The position numbers and the translations under genes are program-made. Of a stretch of DNA of 64,000 nt, positions 47,696 to 56,837 are shown piece after piece. Under the pieces are notes generated by a model that ran no database searches, was not told where the DNA came from, and saw nothing but the letters and a program-made list of their open reading frames with translations. Source of the stretch: Actinomadura flavalba DSM 45200 (lineage in GTDB: Bacteria; Actinomycetota; Actinomycetes; Streptosporangiales; Streptosporangiaceae); NCBI RefSeq assembly GCF_000374305.1, contig NZ_KB894093.1, forward strand, positions 1,426,001 through 1,490,000, written 5' to 3'. Numbering within the stretch: the first letter of the stretch is position 1; each line of letters begins with the position of its first letter.

Positions 47696-49171
47696 ATGAA
47701 CATGGACAAACCCCTCCGGCGCGTGGCGATCTTCGGCATGCTGCTGTTCTTCGGGCTGATGGCCCAGGTCAACTACGTGCAGGGCAGCCAGGCCAAGGCC
47801 CTCCAGACCGACTCCGCGAACACCCGCCGCTTCTCGGAGGTGTTCAACTCCCCGCGCGGCCAGATCACGGCGGGCGGTCAGGTGATCGTGTCGTCGTCGC
47901 CGACCGGCAAGGACAATCCCAAGTACGGCCGCGACTACAAGGACGGCCTGGTCTTCTCGCCCGTCACCGGCTACTTCAACGGCGGCGCGTCCAAGGTCGA
48001 GCTGGCCTACAACTCGCTGCTCGGCGGCACCGACCCGCGCATCACGCGGCAGCGCTGGTTCGACGCGTTCATCGGCAAGAAGGCCGAGGGCGCGAACGTG
48101 GAGCTGGCGCTGAACCCGTCGGCGCAGCGCACCGCGTACCGGCTGGTGAAGGGCAACACGACGCGGCGCGCGGGCGCCGCCGTCATCGACGTCAAGACGG
48201 GCGCGGTCGTGGTGCTGGCGTCGTCGGCGTCGTTCGACCCGAACGAGGTGGCGCCGCAGCGCGAAAGCAAGGGCGGCAAGCGGCTCGCTGAGCTGGACGC
48301 CGCCAAGGGCGCGATCAAGCCGCTGATCGACAACGCGATGAGCCAGACGTTCCCGCCGGGCTCGACGTTCAAGACGGTCACGGCCGCGATCGCGATGGAC
48401 ACCCAGGGGCTGAACTCGTCCTCGACGGTCCCGACCGGTCAGCTCATCCTGCCCGAGTCGAACCGGCCGCTGCCGAACTCGCACGACACCGGCAACTGCG
48501 CGGGCTCGGCGCCGCTGCGCGGCGCGTTCGCCGAGTCGTGCAACACCACGTTCGGCAAGCTCGCGATGGACATGGGCATCGAGGCGCTGAACAAGGGCTC
48601 GTCGAAGTTCGGGTTCAACAAGCGGTTCCAGATCGAGCCCGACCTGAGCCCGGCCGAGAGCGACGTCCCGATCTCGGTCCGCGACGCCGAGGGCAAGCAG
48701 ATCCGCACCGGCGCCGACGGCACGGCCCGCTCGGGCATCGGCCAGGAGAACGTGCGCGCGACGCCGCTCCAGATGGCGATGGTCGCGGCGGCGGTCGCGA
48801 ACGGCGGCGAGATCATGCAGCCGTACCTGGTGCAGAAGGTGACGTCCAAGGAGGGCAACGAGCTGTACGGCGCGTCGCCGAAGGTGTACTCCAAGGCGAT
48901 GAAGGGCGACACCGCCGACCAGCTCGCCGACATGATGCGCGCGGTCATCTCCGAGGGCACGGCGAAGAACCTCGCGGGCCGCAACATCGCGGGCAAGACC
49001 GGCACCGCCGAGCAGGGCGCGGGCAACCCGAACGCCCGCTGGTTCATCGGTTTCGGCCCGTCCGAGAAGCCGCGCTACGCGTTCGCGGTCGTCACCGAGG
49101 GCCCCGGCTCGGGCGGTGAGGCGGCCGGTCCGATCGCGGCGTCGATCATGGCGCAGGTGCTGTCGAAGTGA
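47696..49171 (+). CDS. pbpA: PbpA: class B penicillin-binding protein
   Basis: A 491-residue transpeptidase with an N-terminal membrane anchor (about 8-27) and no PASTA domains. Active-site motifs are STFK (about Ser222, in FPPGSTFKTV), SCN (about Ser280, in AESCNTTFGKLA) and KTGTAEQ (about Lys430). It crosslinks peptidoglycan with the SEDS protein and is a substrate of PknB in mycobacteria. The adjacent pknA start (GTG 49168) overlaps its stop by 4 bp. Confidence 0.96.
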   Translation: MNMDKPLRRVAIFGMLLFFGLMAQVNYVQGSQAKALQTDSANTRRFSEVFNSPRGQITAGGQVIVSSSPTGKDNPKYGRDYKDGLVFSPVTGYFNGGASKVELAYNSLLGGTDPRITRQRWFDAFIGKKAEGANVELALNPSAQRTAYRLVKGNTTRRAGAAVIDVKTGAVVVLASSASFDPNEVAPQRESKGGKRLAELDAAKGAIKPLIDNAMSQTFPPGSTFKTVTAAIAMDTQGLNSSSTVPTGQLILPESNRPLPNSHDTGNCAGSAPLRGAFAESCNTTFGKLAMDMGIEALNKGSSKFGFNKRFQIEPDLSPAESDVPISVRDAEGKQIRTGADGTARSGIGQENVRATPLQMAMVAAAVANGGEIMQPYLVQKVTSKEGNELYGASPKVYSKAMKGDTADQLADMMRAVISEGTAKNLAGRNIAGKTGTAEQGAGNPNARWFIGFGPSEKPRYAFAVVTEGPGSGGEAAGPIAASIMAQVLSK

Positions 49172-50562
49172 CCGCCGACCTCGTCCTGTCCGGCCGGTAC
49201 CGGCTGCTGGAGCGGCTGGCCACCGGCGGCATGGGCGAGGTCTGGCGTGCCCGCGACGACGCGCTCGCGCGGGACGTCGCGGTCAAACTGCTCCGCCGCG
49301 ACCTGCCGGACGTTCCGGGCGGCGATTCGCCGCAGGCCGCGCGGGCGCGGTTCGCGGCCGAGGCCCGGTTCGCGGCGGCGCTGCGGCACGGCGGCGTCGC
49401 GCAGGTGTACGACTTCGGCCAGCAGGACGGCCGCGCCTACCTGGTCATGGAGTACGTGCGCGGCGAGCCGCTGTCGCTGCTGGTCCGGCGCACCGGCGGG
49501 CTTCCGGTGCGCAAGGTCTGCGACCTGCTCGCGCAGGCGGCGGACGCGCTGGCCGCCGCGCACGCGCGCGGGATCGTGCACCGCGACGTCAAGCCCGCGA
49601 ACCTCCTGGTCACCGCCGACGGCACCGTCAAGATCACCGACTTCGGCATCGCGCGCGGCCCGGCGGCCGCGGTCGAGCCGACGCGGACGGGCGTCGTGCT
49701 CGGCACCGCGCACTACCTGTCGCCCGAGCAGGCGGCGGGCGAGCGGGCCACGCCCGCGTCCGACCTGTACGCGCTCGGCGTCGTCGCCCACGAGTGCCTG
49801 ACCGGCGCGCCGCCGTTCGACGGTGACACTCCCGTCACCATCGCGCACGCCCATGTGCGGCTCGCGCCGCCGGAACTGCCCGGCCGCGTCCCGCCGGACG
49901 TGCGGGATCTCGTGGCGGAGCTGCTGGCGAAGGACCCGGCGGACCGTCCGGCCGGGGCGGCCGAGGTGGCGCGGCGGGCGCGGGCGCTCGCCGGAGCGCC
50001 CCGTCCGGTACCGGTTTCGGGCCGTCCCGTGGGTTTGTCGCGATTTGACGTCGGCGACCCACCGGATACCCTCGGCCGGGTAGCGGAGACCGGGCAGCGT
50101 CGCACGGTCGGCCGCGCGGTCTCGGCGTCCCTCCTGGCGACGGCCGGGATCGGCCTGCTCGCCGTGCTCGCGGCCGGCCCGCTCTGGCGGGGCCCCGCCA
50201 CGGCCGATCTCGTCCACGACGAGCGGGAGACGCCCCCGGCCACCCCCGCCGGACACACCCCGGGCACTCCGCCGGACACCCCGCGCGGCGGCCCGGCCGC
50301 GACGGCCCGCACCACCGCCGCCACCCGGCCCGCGCCGGCGACGACGGCGGACCCGCGGAGCCTCCGGCCGACCCGCGCGTCGGAAGAGAACCGGCACGAC
50401 GCTCCCCCCACACGCAGACCTACGACGAGACCGTCCAGGCCGGCACCCGCCGACCCGGAACCGAAGCCCACCCCGGCGGAGACCATCACGACTTCGCCGA
50501 CTCCGGACCCGGCTCCCTCGCCCACACCCAGCGGCGGGCTAGGTTCTGAGGACCAGGCGTAG
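49168..50562 (+). CDS. pknA: PknA-like Ser/Thr protein kinase
   Basis: A 464-residue kinase. Domain 1-265 has the glycine loop ATGGMGEVWRA, VAVKLLRRD, catalytic HRDVKPANLLV and DFGIARG. A Pro/Thr-rich region follows, with one membrane helix (about 313-335, SLLATAGIGLLAVLAAG) and a low-complexity outer tail (TPGTPPDTP, TRPSRPAPADPEP). There is no PASTA domain, so it is the PknA rather than PknB member. PknA and PknB together control growth and division by phosphorylating wall-synthesis proteins. Confidence 0.95.
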   Translation: MTADLVLSGRYRLLERLATGGMGEVWRARDDALARDVAVKLLRRDLPDVPGGDSPQAARARFAAEARFAAALRHGGVAQVYDFGQQDGRAYLVMEYVRGEPLSLLVRRTGGLPVRKVCDLLAQAADALAAAHARGIVHRDVKPANLLVTADGTVKITDFGIARGPAAAVEPTRTGVVLGTAHYLSPEQAAGERATPASDLYALGVVAHECLTGAPPFDGDTPVTIAHAHVRLAPPELPGRVPPDVRDLVAELLAKDPADRPAGAAEVARRARALAGAPRPVPVSGRPVGLSRFDVGDPPDTLGRVAETGQRRTVGRAVSASLLATAGIGLLAVLAAGPLWRGPATADLVHDERETPPATPAGHTPGTPPDTPRGGPAATARTTAATRPAPATTADPRSLRPTRASEENRHDAPPTRRPTTRPSRPAPADPEPKPTPAETITTSPTPDPAPSPTPSGGLGSEDQA

Positions 50563-50584
50563 AGGTACGAGGGAAAGTGCGCAT

Positions 50585-52366
50585 ATGAGTCAACCTCGGC
50601 TGCTCGGCGGCCGGTACGAGCTCGACACCGTCATCGGACGCGGTGGTATGGCCGAGGTGTACCGTGCTCGCGACCTGCGCCTCGACCGGATCGTGGCGGT
50701 CAAGACGCTGCGTTCCGACCTCGCGCGCGACCCCACGTTCCAGGAGCGGTTCCGCCGCGAGGCGCAGTCGGCCGCGTCGCTGAACCACCCGTCCGTCATC
50801 GCCGTGTACGACACCGGCGAGGACATGATCGGCGACAACTCCATCCCGTACATCGTCATGGAGTACGTGGACGGCAGCACGCTGCGCGACCTCCTGCGGG
50901 AGAACCGCGCGCTGCGGCCGGAGAAGGCGCTGGAGATCACCGACGGCATCCTGCGCGCCCTCGACTACAGCCACCGGGGCGGCATCGTCCACCGCGACAT
51001 CAAGCCCGCGAACGTCATGCTGACGCGCCAGCACGAGGTCAAGGTCATGGACTTCGGCATCGCGCGGGCCATGGCCGACACCGCGTCCACGATGACGCAG
51101 ACGGCGCAGGTCATCGGCACGGCGCAGTACCTGTCGCCCGAGCAGGCGCGCGGCGAGCGGGTCGACTTCCGCAGCGACATCTACTCCACCGGCTGCGTGC
51201 TGTACGAGCTGCTGACGGGGCGTCCGCCGTTCACCGGCGACTCGCCCGTCGCGATCGCCTACCAGCACGTGCGGGAGGAGCCCGTCCCGCCGTCCCAGGT
51301 CGACCCGGACATCCCGCAGTGGGCGGACGCGATCGTCCTCAAGGCGATGGCCAAGTCGGCCGACCACCGGTACCAGAACGCGACGGAGTTCCGGCAGGAG
51401 ATCCAGCGGGTGCTGCACGGGCAGCCGGTGGCGTCGACGGCCGCGTCCACGATGATGATGGGCGCCGCGCCGCAGGGGACGCAGGTCATGGGCGGACGCA
51501 CGCAGGTGCAGCGGCCCGCTCGCGGCGGCTATGACGATCTTCCGCCCGTCCAGTACGACGAGGGCGACGGACGGGGCGGCAACGGCAAGAAGACCGCGCT
51601 GGCCGTGGGGCTCGCGGTGCTGGCCATCATCGGCGTCGCCGCGTTGGTCGGCGTGCTGCTGGTGAACGGCGACGAGAACAAGGCGCCGCCGAAGGTCTCG
51701 GTGCCCGCCGTCCTCGACCTGACGGTCGCGGAGGCGAAGGCGGCGCTGGAGAAGGACGGGCTGACGCTCAAGGAGCCCGTCGACGAGGTCTACGACGACG
51801 AGGTCGCCGAGGGCAAGGTCATCAAGAGCGACCCCGAGGCCGGTACGTCGCTGGAGCGCGGCCAGGAGGTCGCGCTGACGGTGTCCAAGGGCAAGAAGCC
51901 GATCGAGCGCGTCGACGTCCCGAACGTGCGGAGCCGGTCGGCGTCCGAGGCGCAGCAGATCCTGGAGGCGCGCGGCTTCAAGGTCGAGGAGCGCAAGGAG
52001 AAGTCCGACACGGTGCCGCGCGGCTCGGTCACCCGGACCGACCCGGCCGCCGGGAAGAGCCTGAAGAAGGGCTCGACCGTCGCGATGTACATCTCCGACG
52101 GCGTCGACCTGATCACCGTCCCGAACCTGACGAACCAGTCCAAGGACACCGCCTGCAAGCAGCTCCGCTCGCTGCGCCTGAAGTGCAACGTGGAGGAGGC
52201 GCCGCCGCCCCCGGGCAACACGGCCCCGCCGGGCTGGGTGTGGGAGCAGTCGGCCCCGCCGGACTCCAAGGCCACGGCGGGCGAGACGGTGACGATCCGC
52301 GTCGTCCCCAAGCCGACCCCGCCGCCGTCGCCCCCGGAGACCCCGCAGCCCCCCGAAGGCCAGTGA
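50585..52366 (+). CDS. pknB: PknB-like Ser/Thr kinase with three PASTA domains
   Basis: A 593-residue receptor kinase. Kinase domain 1-270 (GRGGMAEVYRARD, VAVKTLRSD, HRDIKPANVML, DFGIARAMAD, GTAQYLSPEQARGE). One membrane helix (about 337-360, TALAVGLAVLAIIGVAALVG) and three extracytoplasmic PASTA repeats (about 372-440, 441-507, 508-577: VPAVLDLTVAEAKAAL, VPNVRSRSASEAQQIL, VPNLTNQSKDTACKQL) that bind muropeptides or PASTA ligands. Mycobacterial PknB has four PASTA units; streptomycetes vary. Last gene of the operon, followed by a strong terminator. Confidence 0.96.
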   Translation: MSQPRLLGGRYELDTVIGRGGMAEVYRARDLRLDRIVAVKTLRSDLARDPTFQERFRREAQSAASLNHPSVIAVYDTGEDMIGDNSIPYIVMEYVDGSTLRDLLRENRALRPEKALEITDGILRALDYSHRGGIVHRDIKPANVMLTRQHEVKVMDFGIARAMADTASTMTQTAQVIGTAQYLSPEQARGERVDFRSDIYSTGCVLYELLTGRPPFTGDSPVAIAYQHVREEPVPPSQVDPDIPQWADAIVLKAMAKSADHRYQNATEFRQEIQRVLHGQPVASTAASTMMMGAAPQGTQVMGGRTQVQRPARGGYDDLPPVQYDEGDGRGGNGKKTALAVGLAVLAIIGVAALVGVLLVNGDENKAPPKVSVPAVLDLTVAEAKAALEKDGLTLKEPVDEVYDDEVAEGKVIKSDPEAGTSLERGQEVALTVSKGKKPIERVDVPNVRSRSASEAQQILEARGFKVEERKEKSDTVPRGSVTRTDPAAGKSLKKGSTVAMYISDGVDLITVPNLTNQSKDTACKQLRSLRLKCNVEEAPPPPGNTAPPGWVWEQSAPPDSKATAGETVTIRVVPKPTPPPSPPETPQPPEGQ

Positions 52367-52377
52367 CCTGACGCGAA

Positions 52378-52412
52378 AAGGCCCGGCACCCGCGAGGGTG
52401 CCGGGCCTTCGT
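52378..52412. terminator. Strong hairpin terminator after pknB
   Basis: A perfect 14-bp stem (arms 52378-52391 and 52396-52409, core AAGGCCCGGCACCC) with a GCGA loop and trailing T residues, 12 bp after the pknB stop and just before the convergent gene at 52417. Confidence 0.88.
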
Positions 52413-52416
52413 CGGG

Positions 52417-53082
52417 TCAGCGGCCGAACGCGGCGGTGAACTGGTCCACCGTGCGGGGCTTCTTCCATCCGGCGGGCAGCTCGGAGTGCTGGGCGGTGAT
52501 GCCGAACATCTGGGTGTCCTTGCCGCCCTGGAGCCAGAACCCGTCGGTGAACGGCGAGAACAGGCGCGCCTTGGCGGGGACGCCCGCCGGTCGCTGGACG
52601 GCGGACTCGGGGTCGGGCTTCCAGCCGGTCAGGTCCTCCAGGACGGCGACCGTCCTGGCCCGGGGGTTGAGCGCCGACAGCTTCGCGGGCGCGACGGCCG
52701 TCCCGGTGGCGACGGCGACGTACACGCGGCCGTCGAGGACGTGGCGGCGGTCGCCGTCCAGGACCTTGTCGACCTTGAGGACGAACGTCGTGTAGGTGTC
52801 GCCCTCGGAGCTGGGGCCGGTCACCCGGATGCCGTCGATGACCTTCTCCACCGTGCCGGACACGATGAGGTCGGCCTGGGCGCGGGCGTCGGCCGGGGTG
52901 CGCAGCGGGTTGTAGTCGCCGGGTTCGAGCTTGTACCCGGCCAGCTCGGTGAGCTGACGGACGGACCCGTCCGTGGTGGGCTGCGCGGCGGGGGCGGCCG
53001 TGGTGGCGTCGCCCCCGCAGGCGGCGGCGGACAGCACCGCGAGGCAGGCGACGGTGGCCCCGACCGCTGTTCTGGTCGTCAT
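52417..53082 (-). CDS. Hypothetical lipoprotein (221 aa)
   Basis: A 221-residue exported lipoprotein: signal peptide with lipobox SAAACGG (Cys near residue 22), a Thr/Ala/Pro spacer, then a folded domain of about 160 residues with strand-rich segments (DLIVSGTVEKVIDGIRV, TYTTFVLKVDKVLDGD, VYVAVATGTAVAP, FWLQGGKDTQMFGI). The strand pattern hints at a beta-barrel or beta-sandwich binding domain, but no family is recognised. AGGGAG lies eight bases before ATG 53082. The metalloprotease gene is directly upstream (14 bp) on the same strand, so both may be cotranscribed. Confidence 0.82.
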   Translation of the reverse strand: MTTRTAVGATVACLAVLSAAACGGDATTAAPAAQPTTDGSVRQLTELAGYKLEPGDYNPLRTPADARAQADLIVSGTVEKVIDGIRVTGPSSEGDTYTTFVLKVDKVLDGDRRHVLDGRVYVAVATGTAVAPAKLSALNPRARTVAVLEDLTGWKPDPESAVQRPAGVPAKARLFSPFTDGFWLQGGKDTQMFGITAQHSELPAGWKKPRTVDQFTAAFGR

Positions 53083-53096
53083 GTCGGTCGTCTCCC

Positions 53097-53687
53097 TCAG
53101 TAGGCCTTGTTGAGGTGGCCGCGGTCGTGGGCGTGGTAGCTGCGGTAGGTGAGGGACGTGTTGGGGATCTCGCCGCTGCGCATGGCGCACTGGTGCGCCT
53201 TGGGCGAGTGGTGCCCGAGCCCGATCGTGTGGCCGACCTCGTGGACGACCGTCTTGCGCCGGTCGTACCAGTCGTTCGAGCCCTTATCGAGTTCGGGGAA
53301 GTCCATGCGGACGCGGGCGCGGTCGCACTTGCCCTTCTTGACCCACTTCATACAGGTGGCGTCCCCGCGCACGCCCGACTTCAGGTTCGAGGCGTAGAAG
53401 TGGATGTCGGTGGTGTTGGAGCACTTCGATCCGGTCTCGTACCGGACGGTCATGTCGGTGGTGTCGCCGAGGCGCTTCATGCCGTAGACCACGGCGTCCT
53501 TGCGCGCGGTCGACCAGCCGCTGCCCTTAAAGCAGTAGGTGTGCGTGGAGTTGTCCGCGAGGTAGGTCTCGGGGAACGTGGTGGCGCTCGCCGGCGCCTG
53601 CACGGCCAGCAGCGCGCCTGCCGCGACCGTCGCCGTCGTCAGGATGCGGGCCGCGAGCCTGACTCTGGACGGGGGTGTGCCTGCCAT
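53097..53687 (-). CDS. Secreted matrixin-like zinc metalloprotease
   Basis: A 196-residue secreted protein: signal peptide (about 1-33, ending ASATTFPE), then a metzincin-type domain with the zinc motif HEVGHTIGLGHHS (about residues 146-158, HExxHxxGxxH) and a Met-turn-like CAMRSGEI. Four further cysteines may form disulfides. The short length and HExxHxxGxxH fit matrixin/snapalysin-like secreted peptidases of actinomycetes. GAGAGG lies six bases before ATG 53687. Substrates unknown; a surface lipoprotein is encoded next to it. Confidence 0.85.
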   Translation of the reverse strand: MAGTPPSRVRLAARILTTATVAAGALLAVQAPASATTFPETYLADNSTHTYCFKGSGWSTARKDAVVYGMKRLGDTTDMTVRYETGSKCSNTTDIHFYASNLKSGVRGDATCMKWVKKGKCDRARVRMDFPELDKGSNDWYDRRKTVVHEVGHTIGLGHHSPKAHQCAMRSGEIPNTSLTYRSYHAHDRGHLNKAY

Positions 53688-53860
53688 CCTCACCTCTCAT
53701 GAAGGGAGGCGTCCGAGCCCGGGGGATGGTCGCGGGGGAGCGGGCCGGGCGCCTCGAAATGATCTTCGCGAGAAGGGTAAAGATCAACGACGCCGCCACC
53801 GTATGGCAACAAGTGCCTACAAAGTCGTCAAACCTGCATGATCTTGGAGCGAACCCCCGC

Positions 53861-55048
53861 TCAGGACGATCTCGCCCGCAGGAGCACCGCCGCCGTGGCC
53901 GCCCCGAGCAAGGGGCAGGCGGCGATGGCCAGGACGAGCCCGATCGGACCGGCCGTGCTCGCCAGGGCGCCCGTGAGCCCCGCGCCGATCGCGGACGCGC
54001 CGATCTTGAGGCTGCCCGCCGTCGTGTTGACCTGGCCCAGCCGTCCCGGCGGCGCCTCGCGCTGACGGAGCATGAGCGTCGCCGCGAAGACCGGGCCCTC
54101 CGCGACGCCCGCCGCCGCGAACGCCGCCATCGCCCACGCGACGTCCGGCACCACCGCCAGCGACGCCAGCGCCGCGCCGAACGCGACGAGCCCGAGCAGC
54201 ATGACGCGCTCGGCGTGCCGGGCCGTCAGCCAGCGCGACGACGCCAGCGATCCCGCCAGCGACCCCACGGCCATCGCGACGAGGAGCCGGCCGCCGACCG
54301 CCTCGTCCGCGCCCAGGTGCCGGGCGAGCAGGACGGCCGTGATCGCGACGCCGCCGAAGCCCGTCCACGCGAACGTCGTGCCGACCGTCAGGGCGCGCAG
54401 CACCCGGTTGCCGAACAGGACACCGAGGCCGCCGCCGACGATCGTCCGGATCGAGTCGCGCGGCGTCGCGGCGGGGTCGTGCGTCTCGCCGGGGCCGGGG
54501 AGCGGCAGCAGCATCAGCGCCAGCACGCCGACCACGGCGCCCGCCACAATGGCCGCCCCCGCGTACGCGCCGCCCGCCACCGACGCCACGCCCGCCGCCA
54601 GCCCCGGCCCGGCGATGGCCGCGACGTTGTAGCTCGACGCCTCCAGCCCGTAGGCGCGCGGCAGCCGGTCCGGCGGGACGAACCGGGGCAGCAGGCTCGT
54701 CAGCGCCACCACGATCGGTTCCGTCAGCCCGATGACCACGGCGATCGTCAGCGCCAGCACCAGCGGCGACGCGCCCGCCACCGCCAGCAGCGCCGCCGTC
54801 GCGACCCCGTACACGCCCGCCAGCGCGACCGCGACCCGGCGCGGCCGGGCGACGCGGTCGAGCGTGTGCCCGATGACCGGGCCGGACAGCACGTACGGCA
54901 GCAGCAGCGCGGTCTGGAGGAACCCGGCCGTCGCGGCGTCGCCCGTCCGCGCGTGGACGGTCAGGACGAGCGCCGTCGCCAGCCCCTCGGCGGAGACGCG
55001 GAGCAGCGTGGCGGCGGTGAGGTGCAGGGGGAGGCCGGGGGAGCGCAC
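53861..55048 (-). CDS. MFS transporter (12 TM, DHA3-like)
   Basis: A 395-residue transporter with about 12 membrane helices. The loop 2-3 segment GHTLDRVARPRRVAVAL is a form of motif A, and PPDRLPRAYGLEASSYNVAAIAGPGLAAGV resembles the helix-5 motif of DHA3/Enterobactin-exporter-like MFS proteins. The probable start is GTG 55048, since the upstream frame overlaps the divergent arginine deiminase. Substrate unknown; export of a small metabolite is likely. It is divergent from arcA with 55 bp between starts. Confidence 0.85.
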   Translation of the reverse strand: MRSPGLPLHLTAATLLRVSAEGLATALVLTVHARTGDAATAGFLQTALLLPYVLSGPVIGHTLDRVARPRRVAVALAGVYGVATAALLAVAGASPLVLALTIAVVIGLTEPIVVALTSLLPRFVPPDRLPRAYGLEASSYNVAAIAGPGLAAGVASVAGGAYAGAAIVAGAVVGVLALMLLPLPGPGETHDPAATPRDSIRTIVGGGLGVLFGNRVLRALTVGTTFAWTGFGGVAITAVLLARHLGADEAVGGRLLVAMAVGSLAGSLASSRWLTARHAERVMLLGLVAFGAALASLAVVPDVAWAMAAFAAAGVAEGPVFAATLMLRQREAPPGRLGQVNTTAGSLKIGASAIGAGLTGALASTAGPIGLVLAIAACPLLGAATAAVLLRARSS

Positions 55049-55103
55049 GTCCGCATCGTTCCATGCGGGGTGAAAGCGGCATCGGGGTGGGAAGGTGTGG
55101 AAC

Positions 55104-56303
55104 ATGGGAGATGAGCAGCATTCCGTCACAAGCGAGGTGGGGCGGCTGCGGACCGTCCTGCTGCACCGGCCGGGCGCCGAACTGAAACGACTCACGCCGC
55201 GCAACAGCGACTACCTGCTCTTCGACGCGATCCCGTGGGTCGACCGCGCCCAGGAGGAGCACGACGCGTTCGCCGAGCTGCTGCGCGCCCACGACGTCGA
55301 GGTCCTGTACGTGACCGAGCTGCTCCAGGACGTCCTGGAGTACGGCGCCGCCCGCGACCAGGCCATCGCCGAGGTCGTCGCGGACGCCCGCTGGGGCGAA
55401 CGGCTCCGCGCGATCGTCCGCGAGTACCTCACCGGCCTCGACCCCGAGGACCTGGCCCACACCCTCATCGCGGGCCTGGCCCACGAGGAGCTGCGCGCCG
55501 GGCACGGTCTCGTCTACCGGCTGATGGACCGGCTCGACTTCATCATCGACCCGCTGCCCGGACTGCTGTTCACCCGCGACAACAGCGCGTGGATCGGTGA
55601 CCGGGTGGCGCTGACGAGCCTGGCGATGCCCGCCCGCCGCCGCGAGTCGGCGCTGACGAAGCTGCTCTACGCGCACCATCCGCGCTTCGCGGGCGTGCGG
55701 CCGGTGTACGACCCGTCGCTGGAGCACGTGGAGGGCGGCGACGTCCTGCTGCTGTCCCCCGGCGTCCTGGCCGTCGGCACCGGCGAACGCACGACGCCCG
55801 CCGGGGTGGAGCGGCTGGCCCGGCAGGTCTTCGAGGCGGGGCTGGCGCACGTCGTCCTGGCGGTTCCCATCGCGCAGGAACGCGCGACGATGCACCTGGA
55901 CACCATCTGCACGATGGTCGACGTCGACACGGTCGTCATGTACCCGCCCGTGGCCGACTCCCTGACGGCCTACCCCGTCACCTGGCGCGACGGCGACCTG
56001 CACGTCGCCGAACCCCGCCCGTTCCTCCAGGCGGCCGCCGAGGCCATGGCCGTGGACCGCCTCAAGGTCATCGACACCGGCCTGGACCCGGTGACGGCCG
56101 AACGCGAACAGTGGGACGACGGCAACAACACCCTGGCCATCGCCCCCCGCCTGGCCATCGCCTACGAACGCAACACCGAGACCAACCACCACCTGGAGAA
56201 GGCGGGCATCGAAATCCTCCCCATCAGCGGCTCCGAACTCGGCTCCGGCCGAGGCGGCCCCCGCTGCATGTCCTGCCCCATCCTCCGCGACCCCCCACCC
56301 TGA
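55104..56303 (+). CDS. arcA: Arginine deiminase
   Basis: A 399-residue guanidino-group hydrolase. Catalytic elements are the Asp/Glu/His set in the middle ([39 protein letters not shown]) and the nucleophilic Cys in [11 protein letters not shown] near the C-terminus (about residue 390). It converts arginine to citrulline and ammonia, the first step of the arginine deiminase pathway. arcB and arcC (carbamoyltransferase, carbamate kinase) and an arginine/ornithine antiporter are not adjacent, so it may serve acid tolerance or citrulline supply. ATG 55104 was chosen over 55095. Confidence 0.95.
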   Translation: MGDEQHSVTSEVGRLRTVLLHRPGAELKRLTPRNSDYLLFDAIPWVDRAQEEHDAFAELLRAHDVEVLYVTELLQDVLEYGAARDQAIAEVVADARWGERLRAIVREYLTGLDPEDLAHTLIAGLAHEELRAGHGLVYRLMDRLDFIIDPLPGLLFTRDNSAWIGDRVALTSLAMPARRRESALTKLLYAHHPRFAGVRPVYDPSLEHVEGGDVLLLSPGVLAVGTGERTTPAGVERLARQVFEAGLAHVVLAVPIAQERATMHLDTICTMVDVDTVVMYPPVADSLTAYPVTWRDGDLHVAEPRPFLQAAAEAMAVDRLKVIDTGLDPVTAEREQWDDGNNTLAIAPRLAIAYERNTETNHHLEKAGIEILPISGSELGSGRGGPRCMSCPILRDPPP

Positions 56304-56330
56304 CGGCTGAAGTGCTCAGCCCCATGCCGT

Positions 56331-56359
56331 TTGCGTTTATTGCATTTATGGCACATACT
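56331..56359 (+). promoter_or_regulatory. Promoter and repeat operator of the HTH/PIN pair
   Basis: TTGCGT (56331-56336), 17-bp spacer, CATACT (56354-56359). Within it three TGCRTT-type repeats start at 56332, 56341 and 56359 (spacing 9 and 18), the phased layout expected for a cooperative autorepressor. The stretch is markedly AT-rich. Confidence 0.6.
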
Positions 56360-56381
56360 GCATTCAGAGGGGAGTGTGGTC

Positions 56382-56837
56382 ATGGCGGTACGTACCCCGA
56401 AGTCTCTGGAACCGGGGCGTGTGGACGCTCAGGATGCGGCCCGCGCCTTGCGGCGGATCAAGGACTACCTGACAGAACACCCTGGCGCCGACGACATCCG
56501 TGTCACCGGCGAACTAGCGGACGAGGCACTGGTCCTGCCGCGCGACGTCGTCACCATGCTCGCCTACATGCTCACCCAGCTCGCCGCAGGGCGCGGGGTG
56601 ACGATGATCCCCAACCACGCCGAGCTGACCACGCACCAGGCCGCCGACATCCTGAACGTGTCCAGGCCGTACCTCATCGGCCTGGTCGACAGGGGCGAAA
56701 TCCCCCACCGCCTAGTGGGAAGGCACCGGCGCATCCTCTTCGAGGACCTCATGGCCTACAAGCAGCAGAGCGACGCCGACAGCCGCAAGGCCGCCGACGA
56801 CCTTGTGGCACTCAGCGAGGAACTGGGCTTGTACTGA
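56382..56837 (+). CDS. HTH/excisionase-type antitoxin
   Basis: A 151-residue protein with a MerR/excisionase-like winged helix in its second half: LTTHQAADILNVSRPYLIGLVDRGEIPHRLVGRHRRILFEDLMAYK (about residues 86-132). The N-terminal half is helical without a recognised fold, and a charged C-terminal helix follows. It is translationally coupled to the PIN gene (its stop overlaps the next ATG), the arrangement of antitoxin then toxin. It likely represses its own promoter through the TGCRTT repeats upstream. GGGGAG lies seven to twelve bases before ATG 56382. Confidence 0.88.
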   Translation: MAVRTPKSLEPGRVDAQDAARALRRIKDYLTEHPGADDIRVTGELADEALVLPRDVVTMLAYMLTQLAAGRGVTMIPNHAELTTHQAADILNVSRPYLIGLVDRGEIPHRLVGRHRRILFEDLMAYKQQSDADSRKAADDLVALSEELGLY